From: Cunninghamella blakesleeana
Taxonomy: Eukaryota > Mucoromycota > Mucoromycetes > Mucorales > Cunninghamellaceae
NCBI GenBank assembly: GCA_017871115.1
Contig: JAFCIZ010000005.1
Location: 2,588,501-2,652,500, forward strand
DNA length: 64,000 nt
Direction: 5' to 3'
Made by a program: the position numbers and the translations under genes. Of this stretch, positions 34,999 to 46,918 are shown one piece after another. Within the stretch, counting starts at the first letter, position 1. Each line of letters starts with the position of its first letter. The notes below the pieces were generated by a model that did no database searches, was not told the origin of the DNA, and worked only from the letters and a program-made list of their open reading frames with translations.

Positions 34999-36528
34999 AT
35001 GGTGGTCCACTATGTGTTATTATTCCTTTTATTAATCTTAGTATATACTGTCGAATCCAAAACATATCATATAGGTGATACCATCCCTCTTCTTTATACA
35101 AAAATATTTTCTTATGAAACTCAACTCTCTTATACATATACTTCATTACCTTTCATCTGTCCTCCTTATACACATAATAATTGGCAACAAAAACCTTTAG
35201 AAAGGACTTGGTTAAGTCTAGATCAGGATCTTGTAGGGGATCGTCCTGTTAAAAGTGATTATAAAGTAAATATATATTTAAATGTATAATCTATTTATCT
35301 CTTTACCTATTGATGAACTTATGCAATTAACACATTTTCTTCCCCTTTTTTTTTTATCTATTTAGATCAAAGTATTAGAAAATATAGAATGTGAAAAGTT
35401 ATGTACTCGTGAATGGTCAGTATCTGATGCTATGAAAGCAAGTGAATTGATTCAAAAAGATTATCAAGTAGAATGGTAAGACTATAGATTTATATGTTTA
35501 TAAAATAAACAAAGCGAGAGAGAAAATGGATGTGTGTTTTTTAATATGAGTTATATATAAATATCTATTATAAATAGGTGGTTAGATGATATTCCCGGCG
35601 CAACAGCTTCTTATACCAATGAAATCAGTACACGGGTTTATCGCGTTGGTTATCCTCTTGGAAAAATAATGGTGAGGCAATCAAGATAGAATTTTTGAAT
35701 ACAATCCATCATTGTTTATTTACTAATATTATCCTTATCTTTATGATAATACATTATTATTACTACTACTATTTGTTTATTTATTTTTTGTAGGATAAAA
35801 ATGTATATATCAATAACCATATAACATTCAATATACTTTATGCACCACATGAAAGTGATTCTTCCAAAGTAGATATTCTTGGCCTTGAAATTTATCCAGA
35901 ATCGTAAATTTATATATATATATATATTAAAAAAATATATATAATTAAAGGAAAGAAATAGTAATAGGTTATATATATATACTATATAGGGTGAAATCAG
36001 ATGAATGCCAACCTAAAACAATAGATCATGAAATGCAACAAGTAACAGATAGACGAACAAGCGTAGCTTTTACTTATTCTGTAAAATGGAAACAAACAAC
36101 ACCATTAACTCTACAATACCCTTGGGATGTATTTTTAATTCCGCCTAACAAAGATATCACTTTTATTGCTTCTATTAATATGCTTATCATGACGGTTTTA
36201 TTAACTCTTGTTATTGGTGTTATTTTATTGAAAACAGTGAAAAAGGATATTACTATTTCTCATGATGATGTAAGTTTTTAATTCTTTAGAAAAGATATAA
36301 AAAAGGAAGAAAAAATGAATAAATCTTATTAGCTTGTAAATAATGTTTGTGTATATTAATATATATATATAAATATTTATATTTATAGATTCACGATGAT
36401 TTTGAAGATGTTATCGGCTGGCGTCTAATTCATCGTGATGTATTCCGTCGACCTATATATGGTGGTTTATTAGCTCCAATAATAGGTTCTGGGTTATCTC
36501 TTTTAATTATAGGAATCATCATTCTAGG

Positions 36529-36559
<31 letters not shown>

Positions 36560-37999
36560 TCATACCTATATTCATTATCATATATTTATTTAAATAGGTG
36601 GTATGTATAATGGTTGGGTTCATCCTGCTAAACATGGTGCATTGATATCTTTATTTATAAAATTATATATTCCTGGAAGGTAAATGATCATACGATAATA
36701 ATAATAGTAACAAGATAAAGAGTAAAATATGGGTATTAATTCTATTTTATTTTTATTTTTATTATTTATTTTTAATAGCTTTATTGCTGGGTATTGGAGT
36801 GCGAGAATTTATAAAGTATTTAAAGGAAAATCATGGACGTTTAATGCTGTTATGGTAAGTTTTCAATAAATAAAGACAACCTATTTTTATTTTATTTTAT
36901 TTTTTACTGATAATAAAAAACATTATTGATATTATCTTCTTTAATAGACTTCCCTCATTTTACCAGGATTTATTTTTATTTGTTTATTTGTACAAAACTT
37001 TTTTGTTTGGTCTGCACAATCATCTTTAGCTATCTCCATTCGTAGTTGGGTGACTCTTGTATTATTATGGTTATTTTTAGTGGTTCCTTTCACTATGCTA
37101 GGTGCCTTTTTTGGTGAAAAAAAAGATAGAATTGAACATCCTGTACGTACAACACAAATGCCAAGATTTATTCCATTAAAAAGGTGGTATCAACATTATA
37201 ATGTCAGGTAAAATAAATGAATAGAATAAATAAATGAAATAAAATAATAAATATATGTATTTCGTACGAGGGTTTTATTGATATGAATGTATATATATAT
37301 ATATATAGTATTATTTTAGGTGGAATTATACCTTTTGCGGTGATATTTGTAGATCTGAATGAATTTTTAAAATCATGGCATGGTGAACTTTATATGGTTA
37401 TTCCTCATTTTGTATCCACTTGTGTTGTATTAATGATCATCACAGCTGAAGTAACAACCATTTTAGTTTTTTTCCAATTATGTAGTGAAGTAAGTTTAAA
37501 TAAGATAAATAAAAAATTTATAAACAAGAGAAAGAAAAAAAGAATCAAAAACTAAATTAATTTTTTTAATATTGATTTTAATTTATTTTAGGATTATCAT
37601 TGGTGGTGGATGTCATTTATTATAGGTGGATCCTCTTCCTTATATGTATTTTTGTAAGCTAAATTATATAAATAGAAAAAGATAAAAGTTTATATTTATT
37701 GTTTATATATTTATTTATGTATATTAGATATGGCATTATATATTACATGACAAAAACAAATATTCAAGGATTTTATGGTGGTGTGATATACATTTTTCAT
37801 TTAATTTTGTACAGTGGGTTTTTATGTTTTGCTACTGGGTCCCTTGGATTTTTCAGCGCCTATTGGATGGTTCGACGTATTTATTCGACAACAAAGGTAA
37901 TAAAATAAAATAAATTAATATATGAAATATATAAATAACATATGCTAATTTGATTTGCTGTGCTTTTATTATTTATTTTTATTATTTTAGATGGATTGA
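34999..37999 (+). CDS. TM9 superfamily (EMP70) membrane protein
   Basis: Nonaspanin of Golgi/endosome membranes, involved in protein sorting and adhesion in other eukaryotes. Thirteen exons (34999-35265, 35366-35475, 35578-35671, 35794-35903, 35990-36269, 36389-36527, 36598-36679, 36779-36854, 36948-37207, 37309-37489, 37592-37653, 37728-37896, 37991-37999) give 612 residues. Signal peptide MVVHYVLLFLLLILVYTVES, lumenal domain to ~300 (IGDTIPLLYTKIFS, STRVYRVGYPLGKI), then nine hydrophobic segments with family blocks DDFEDVIGWRLIHRDVFR, VVPFTMLGAFFG, RFIPLKRWYQ, FVDLNEFLKSWH and CSEDYHWWW. The C-terminus is RRIYSTTKMD: the final KMD fits the conserved K-X-D/E COPI/Golgi retention signal, completed by a 9-base last exon (Met-Asp-stop). 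Confidence 0.95.
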
Positions 38000-38204
38000 T
38001 ATTTGTCTTATGTTGCACAAATGCTATTTTCCAAAAATAGATTCCGAGGAACTGGTGTTATCAAACCGTGGAATTATTACTTTTTTCAATAAAACTAATT
38101 ATAATAATATTATCTCCTTTTTTTTTTTCATTCTCTCTTTTTCTTTTCTTTTTCTTTTTTTTTTCTTTTATTATTTTGTATTTCACATTATTCAATACTC
38201 TTCA

Positions 38205-39074
38205 ATGTCGTCAACTAATATAACTATTATTCGCTCTGAACATCAGTTGCCTACACCTATGTCTTCACCACCTCGATCCAATTCACCTACTTATGATTTG
38301 ATACATACTTTACCTAATAATAATAGTAACGCACTTTTTTTTGAGCCTATAAAAAAACAACAGCAAGAGCTAAAAGAAAAAGCAATTAAAAAACAGCAAC
38401 CTATTATCAAGAAAAAAAAACCCTCCTTTTTATCTTTAATAGAAAAATATATTTCTAATTTAGAAGGAAGAGATAAAAGTATTAAAATCATTCAATATGC
38501 ATTTAAAATCTTATTACATTATTCCTTGGTGAATAAAAAACGATGGGCATCCATGGTGAGTCATTTTTCACAAACTCGAAAAATCTTACGATTAGGCCAT
38601 TGGGTAGGCACGTTGCAAGAAATGAAACAAACCAAATGGAACGATATTTTATCATGGATGATTTTAATCAATACATTTAGTAACGAAATGGGTGATGATC
38701 TTTTTTGTTTATATAAAATGGGTGTGGTCGATCCTTGGATTGGGAAAAAAGCTGAAAAAATATCTATTTATTGTTGGTTTATGGGGATTTTAAATGATTT
38801 AAAATCCAATTTCATTTCTTTACAAAAAGAACAATTAAAATTAAAATCAAAACAACATGACAATGATGATAATATGGATCATGACCTTTTATTACAGCAG
38901 CAACAAAAAGTATTTTTAATTCAAGTATCTTGTATGAAATTAATTATGGACGGAATCTTTTGTGCTTGCGATATCTGGCAACCTTCTTATTCTAATGGTG
39001 TACAGGCTTGGTCTGGTTTTACAAGTGGTCTTTTATCTGCTTATAAATTATGGTGTAAACTTTCCACTTCATAA
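38205..39074 (+). CDS. PEX11: Peroxisomal membrane protein Pex11
   Basis: Promotes peroxisome elongation and division. One exon, 289 residues. The first ~95 residues are a poorly conserved Ser/Pro/Lys/Gln extension (PTPMSSPPRSNSPTY, KKQQQELKEKAIKK). Then the Pex11 family region: EKYISNLEGRDKSIKIIQY, the amphipathic region LVNKKRWASMVSHFSQTRKI, RLGHWVGTLQEM, and DPWIGKKAEKISIYCWFMG with the C-terminal hydrophobic stretch QAWSGFTSGLLSAYKLWCK. The frame is open 85 codons further upstream, but that stretch overlaps the TM9 3' end and is Phe-rich chance sequence; the start was set at the first Met after the T-rich leader. Head-to-tail with TM9, 205 bases apart. Confidence 0.87.
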   Translation: MSSTNITIIRSEHQLPTPMSSPPRSNSPTYDLIHTLPNNNSNALFFEPIKKQQQELKEKAIKKQQPIIKKKKPSFLSLIEKYISNLEGRDKSIKIIQYAFKILLHYSLVNKKRWASMVSHFSQTRKILRLGHWVGTLQEMKQTKWNDILSWMILINTFSNEMGDDLFCLYKMGVVDPWIGKKAEKISIYCWFMGILNDLKSNFISLQKEQLKLKSKQHDNDDNMDHDLLLQQQQKVFLIQVSCMKLIMDGIFCACDIWQPSYSNGVQAWSGFTSGLLSAYKLWCKLSTS

Positions 39075-39332
39075 AAAAATATCATCATCATCATCAACAT
39101 CATCCATCTATACTTTATCATTTTTTAATAGACAACATATATTCTATATAAACTAATTTTTTATACCCAACAAATTTTTTTTTATATCAATTAATAATAA
39201 TAATAAAAAAAAAAGGTTTTACCATTTTTAAAAATCCGCACCTTTTTTTTTTTTCTTCTTTTTCCGATTATTTTTTATATGCGTTTCTTTTTTTTAAAAA
39301 AATATAAACCCTACTTTATTTTATATAAACAA

Positions 39333-39654
39333 ATGCATACAGTTTCCATTGGAAAACAAAAAGTTCCACTTCAAGCCAAGGATAATACTATAGCTTTGGA
39401 TAACGTGTTGAAGTTTAAGCCTTTTCAAGATTGGCTTCAGTTGTTGAATAAAGAACAACAACAATATCATGAAGAAATGGAAATAAAAGAAATACTTGTA
39501 CAAAACGTGGATGAATTTGGGTCGGGGAATATTGGATTTATCAAGTTGAAAGCTAACATTCAATACAAAGCAACAGGCAAAAATGTCCCTGGGATTGTGT
39601 TTATGGTAAAGAAATTAGTAAATAAAAATAAAAATAATACATATACATATACAT

Positions 39655-39699
<45 letters not shown>

Positions 39700-40466
39700 T
39701 TAAAATGGAATATTAAAGCAAAAAATATTCATTCACCCTTTCTTTTTTAAATAAAAAGCGAGGTGGAGCAGTATCTGTTTTATTAATATTACAATCGGAT
39801 GATCCATCAAAAGAGGATAAAACTATACTTACTCTTCAACCTCGTATTCCTGTACCTCATTATAATTTCCCCGAGTTACCTGCTGGTATGTTGGATGATA
39901 GTGGTGATTTTACTGGAACTGCAGCAAAGGAATTATACGAAGAAACAGGTAATCAAATAAAATAAAATTAAATAAATAAAAAATAATTATATATTATATA
40001 TTCATAAGAAAAGTAATATTTTATTAATATATATATATATATATATTTATCTATGTGCTTATGTAGGATTGAAAATACAAGAGGAAGAGCTAATTGATTT
40101 AACAGAATTAGCATATGGTGATCAATGGAAAGGAGTTTATCCATCAGCTGGAGGCTGCGGTAAAAATAAAATGAAATAAAATATAAAGCGCATATTTTTT
40201 TTTTTTATAGGTTATAAATATTTATTTTTTATGATTTTTTTTTTTTAGATGAATTTTTAAGACTCTTTTTATGTCGTAAAAAATTGAAACAACAAGAGAT
40301 TGACGATTTAGAAGGAAAATTGACAGGTTTGCGCCATGAAGGGGAGCAAATTAAATTAAAGCTAGTATCTCTTAAAGATGCATGGAAACAATCTTGTGAT
40401 ATGAAGCTACTTTCAAGTTTAACTTTATATCATTCATTAAAAGACAAAATTACTTTTCCAAATTAA
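39333..40466 (+). CDS. Nudix hydrolase, ADP-sugar diphosphatase type
   Basis: Hydrolyses nucleoside-diphosphate sugars. Four exons (39333-39605, 39759-39948, 40067-40159, 40249-40466) give 257 residues. The Nudix box reads PAGMLDDSGDFTGTAAKELY then EETGL: the catalytic REUxEE core is K-E-L-Y-E-E, while the first Glu of the consensus box is Gly. The same substitution pattern, together with ELPAGMLDD, YPSAGGCDEFLRLFL, LEGKLTGLRHEGEQIKLKLV, matches the plant NUDT14 ADP-sugar diphosphatase group. N-terminal KFKPFQDWLQLLN fits that group too. An in-frame ATG 54 bases upstream would add MRFFFLKKYKPYFILYKQ, which could be a weak mitochondrial presequence; the start at MHTVSIG was preferred because the extra part is AT-driven. 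Last splice join restores GGCDEF. Confidence 0.88.
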
Positions 40467-40594
40467 AATTCAGCTTCAAAATAAAAAATAAAATTTTTTT
40501 TATTTCTTCTTTTTCTTCTCTTCTCTTTCTCCTTTAATATTTAGTTTTTATTTATACATTAATATTATCTTTCATTTTTTTATTATATTTTAAG

Positions 40595-41113
40595 ATGTCT
40601 AACGAAACAGTTGATCCTTTCTCACTTTTATTAGACGATACTGATAACTTTTTACCTCGAGTAGAAATAGTAAAGAAAATAAAAAATAAAAAAAAAGACT
40701 ACCATTCAGGCGATTTATATTCTAACTTGATATATCATTTTCTCTCTCTTTTTCTCTTTCTTTCTTTCTTTCCGTTTTTACCATATATAGATTTTAAAAG
40801 AGATCTTTACACAATTCGATAAAGTAAAAAATAATAGATAAATACCTTTCTTTTTGTTAAATACCGAAATATATGAATAACAAAAGTATATATATATATA
40901 TATATATGTATGTATATAGGACGAGGATAACGTTTGGAATACAGAAGAATTACAATCTTTTGCAGAAGCTACTAATAGTCAACCTGTAAGTATTTTTATC
41001 TTTTTATATTATATATATATAGGTGACATATGCACGTGCCTTTTTTACTAAATAGTTCTTTGACACACTATTTTTATTTTTTTTTCCTTAGTTTGATCAA
41101 GCTTCCTTGGATG

Positions 41114-41152
<39 letters not shown>

Positions 41153-41501
41153 GAATTGGCATATGATTTTTTTATGTATATATTAATCATTTATATATCA
41201 TAACTATAATTATTATTTTTATTTAATATATATTAGGAAATCGCCGAATCCTTTGATGTGGATGATAATAATAATTTGACTTTTAGAGGATTTTATGAAA
41301 TGTACCATATACAAACTTTATCTGATCCTGAAGAAACTTTAAATGATTTTAAAAAACGTGAGTAAATTATCTACTTGATATATTGGATGAAAGTTATTCT
41401 AATATATATATTATATTTCATTTTTAGATGGTTATGATAATAAGCTTGAATTAGTAACAACTAGAACCAGAGATGAAATTCCAAAAGAAGTTACCAATTA
41501 A
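40595..41501 (+). CDS. Small EF-hand protein
   Basis: Six short exons (40595-40669, 40791-40823, 40920-40985, 41092-41112, 41237-41357, 41428-41501) give 129 residues; exons of 33 and 21 bases are needed to keep the helix-loop-helix continuous. EF-hand 1: FTQFDKDEDNVWNTEEL, loop D-x-D-x-D-N-x-W-x-x-x-E with all calcium ligands. EF-hand 2: SFDVDDNNNLTFRGF, where the twelfth loop position is Gly instead of Glu, so binding may be weak. It is followed by FYEMYHIQTLSDPEETLND and FKKHGYDNKLEL; this layout (degenerate EF-hand, then a helix and GYD.xLEL) resembles the EF-hand plus ligand-mimic unit of Miro GTPases, without GTPase domains. Function unknown; the assignment as a calcium-binding protein is firm, the Miro likeness is inference. 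Confidence 0.8.
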
Positions 41502-42044
41502 ATACGTATAAACCAATAGATCCATTTAATTATTTTTTATTTTATTTTATTATATATAACATAGCACTAATCATTTATTTAATACGTACCATTATTTTTT
41601 TTAATATCTTTCATTCTTTTTTTTTTTAAATATATAAAAAAATAAAATGATTTTCAAAATTTATTAAAATGAAAGAGTTTTAAAATGGGTGTATGAGAAA
41701 TCATATTTATTTACTTTAAAAAAACTGTTATACAAATGAGTAACTTTATGAAAAAAAATATTTAATTAATATATGAAAAAAAAAATATCGAGCAATTACG
41801 AGGCATGAGTGTTATATTTATTGTTATTTTATAAATTACACTGAACCATGGATACGGAGAGTATGAATAATTATAAATCGTGCTCGCTTAATGCCCATTA
41901 TGCTTTAACTGCAAAATACGGAGTTTTAATTTCCGATTTTTATTTTTTAGCTTGTAATCTTTTTCTCTTTTTTCTTTCTTCTAACTTTTTATTAAGTATC
42001 TTTTTTTGGTTGTTTTGGTGTGTTTTATTTTAATTAAATAATTG
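41502..42044. other. Intergenic between EF-hand gene and UBA3
   Basis: AT-rich 3' flank then a T/C-rich leader (41940-42030) before the UBA3 start. A 61-codon frame at 41848 is Phe-rich and rejected. No gene seen. Confidence 0.65.
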
Positions 42045-44301
<2,257 letters not shown>

Positions 44302-45468
44302 TTTCTTTTACAACATCTCATAAACTTTTATTATGTAGTAATAATAAATCATTTATATATAAAGTATATAAATTAAAAGATAAATAAAATAAATAAATCA
44401 TATATTTGGCAAAAAAGGAATTTTTTTAGATTTTAAATAAAATCATACATTTTTTTTTCTTTTTACATTAATGAATTGAGATGATGTAAATTTTAGAAAT
44501 AATATAAACTGCACTTTTCTTTTTGTATGAGAGGCCCTTTGTTCAATTTTTCAACTTTTTCAAGCTTTATTTTTTAAAAAATGCAAGTTCTCATTATCTT
44601 TTCCCAGTCATTCCTATTAATACTTAATTGCAAAAATAAAACCAAACGATTCATTTTGAGCAGATGCTACTTTTTATTATTTAAGAATAGATAATTGTAT
44701 AATAAAAGTATAGAAATAAAAAGATATAAAAAACAAACTGTATGGTTCCTTTTGATTTTTGAAATTTCAGAGACTTGAATATTGGTTTTTTTAGTTATAG
44801 ATATCATTTTTATTAATTAGTGTTGTAATTTATGATATTTTATGTAGACATTACTAAAATCCAAGCAAATAATTCTTTTGTAATTAAGTTAAACTTGATT
44901 ATTGATTAGTTACACCATATTCTTTTTTTTTGTTAATTACTAGTAAAATTATTTTTCCTTTTAAAGTATTCTTTACTTTATTATATCATAATATGTCTTT
45001 AACATTTTTCATACATAAAAAAAGAAAATATAAAAAAAATACCTATGAAAATAAAAATTTCGAATCATTCTTTTCATATAGTTTATTTTTTTATTATTTG
45101 CCAATTATTTATTGTCAGTTTATTATGATTCATATACGTTATGTCATGCAAATTACATTTATTAGTATGTTTAAATCCCCGATATAGTTGGTTTTTTTTT
45201 GAACAATGCAAATTTTTTTAAACCTTTGTTGTATTGATTTCTCGCAATAATAATATTTTTTTAACTATATAATACAAGGTACATTTTGATTAGCGTGAAT
45301 TGTATGCATTTTATCTAATGTTAAATTATCAATATATATGATTATGTATAAGACTTTATTTAAAGAAAAAAGAAGCAAATAAAGTAATAATGGTCAACAA
45401 AATATATAAATGCATGTATATATACATATTATTTGTTTATTAATATAAATAAATCAATAATTATATTA
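44302..45468. other. Gene-poor interval between convergent genes
   Basis: 3' flanks of UBA3 (plus) and the small RVxF protein (minus). AT-rich, with no supported gene; an 85-codon frame at 44930 is rejected as Phe/Ile/Lys chance sequence. Confidence 0.65.
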
Positions 45469-45846
45469 CTATTGTGAAGTAGGATACCATGGTAAAGGAA
45501 TAGGTTTTGCAGAAGGATTTTTTAATTCTTTTGGTGCGTCAGTGGTAGAAGTAGGGTATTCAAAAATTTCAGGCGGGGCAGGTGAGAATCGTACAGACCT
45601 AGACCGCCTACGTTGTCTAAATCTTGGTCTAAATCGCTCCATTTCATCATTATCATCAATATCCATTTCATCATCGCTGGATCGTTTAGGTGGAACACTA
45701 AAAGATTTTCTTTGTCGACTTTTGATTAGTTGTTGGATATCGTCCGTAAAAGAAGGTAAAGCTTTAGTAGGCGCTGGATGTTGTATAAATGGATGAGGTG
45801 AGGTTGAAAGATCTTGTATTTTAGTTGATTCTTTTAAAAATGACAT
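45469..45846 (-). CDS. Small protein with PP1-docking-like RVxF motif
   Basis: Not recognised as a named protein. One exon, 125 residues, intrinsically disordered composition: Pro/Ser-rich N-terminus (STSPHPFIQHPAPTKALPS), a helix-prone segment DDIQQLIKSRQRK, acidic DDEMDIDDNDEMERF, and an arginine-rich stretch RQRRRSRSVRFSPAPPEIFE. The RSVRFSP part fits the R/K-x-V-x-F docking consensus of protein phosphatase 1 regulators, with a phosphorylatable Ser-Pro beside it, as in several fungal PP1 targeting subunits. Protein-like composition and a clean A-rich leader support it as real. Regulator of phosphatase is inference from the motif alone. Confidence 0.65.
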   Translation of the reverse strand: MSFLKESTKIQDLSTSPHPFIQHPAPTKALPSFTDDIQQLIKSRQRKSFSVPPKRSSDDEMDIDDNDEMERFRPRFRQRRRSRSVRFSPAPPEIFEYPTSTTDAPKELKNPSAKPIPLPWYPTSQ

Positions 45847-46728
45847 TATATGTAAATATATTGATTGTTTAGAAATAGTATAATAATATAAAAGGAATAA
45901 AGAGAAAGAAAGAAAAAAAAATGAATGGAAAAAAAAAAAAAAATAGGGCTTTTCATTTTTTTTACGCCTGAGGTTTAAATTAAAGTTTAAGAAAAATCTT
46001 ATAAAAAAAATATCAAAGTTAAAAAAAACTTTTTAAATTAAGTGTATGTTATAACCGTCTTGTATTATTCTTATAGTGGATAAGCAAATGATTCTAATAT
46101 TTCAAAAAAAGTTTTAAGTGACTATAATGAAGTAAGTAAAGCTTTTTTCTATTTTGGTGATGAAAGATATGGAATCAGTTATTTTAGAAGCTGAGAATTT
46201 TCAAGTTATAAAAGTTATGGTTGAATAATAATTATGCTGAGATAATGATTGCTTTTTTATTAACAAATAATAATAATAATAATAATAATGGTAATAATGA
46301 TGCGTATTATTCTAAGATATTGTTCTATATAAATAAAATTAAATCAAAAAGTGTGTAAGACTCTAAAATTATATAAAACAATGAAAATTATTATTATTTT
46401 ACTATCAAGATGAATAAGGATAAGATATACACTTAAAAAAATAAAATAAAAGCTCCAAAATTTAAAAACTATTTATAAGCATATAAGTTATACATAAGTG
46501 TACTTGGGAGCAAGGGACTTTTATATTATTGGACAAGAAAAGTCATCAAGATTTAAGCTCCTAGCCATAGTCATCATAAATTTTTGTATATCTTAAAAAC
46601 TGAAAATGCATACATACTTTTTTTTATTAAATTAAGAATTGTGATGTTTAAAGAGTTGAACTTTGTAAAAATAATAATATTAATAGTAATAGTAGTAATA
46701 ATAGTAATGGTAATAATAATAACAATAG

Positions 46729-46763
<35 letters not shown>

Positions 46764-46918
46764 TACAGAAAACTGAAATCTTTTTTTTAATACAAGTATA
46801 TATTTTTTTCTAATTTTTGAATTAGTTGATTATTATGCAAAAGGGTAGTGGTGATATTAGAAAGTATGTGTGTGTATTGAATTTGTGTATGTGTTGAATA
46901 TGTGCTGTATATATGTAA
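45847..46918. other. Intergenic, promoter of RVxF gene and 3' flank of SNF2/STH1
   Basis: A-rich tracts near 45900-45945 in front of the small gene; AAT runs at 46270 and 46670; no supported gene. Confidence 0.65.

Noticed and set aside
37950..38204. 85-codon N-terminal extension of Pex11
   Set aside because: Overlaps the TM9 last intron and exon and is poly-Phe/Leu from a T-rich leader.
30460..39074. Peroxisomal gene cluster (thioesterase and Pex11)
   Set aside because: Two peroxisomal genes 6 kb apart with an unrelated Golgi-type TM9 gene and a tRNA between them; coincidence is the simpler reading.
39279..39332. Upstream ATG extending the Nudix protein
   Set aside because: Extra residues are Phe/Lys/Tyr from T/A runs; kept only as an alternative start.
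44930..45187. 85-codon plus-strand frame
   Set aside because: Phe/Ile/Lys/Tyr composition typical of random AT-rich sequence, no leader or conserved block.
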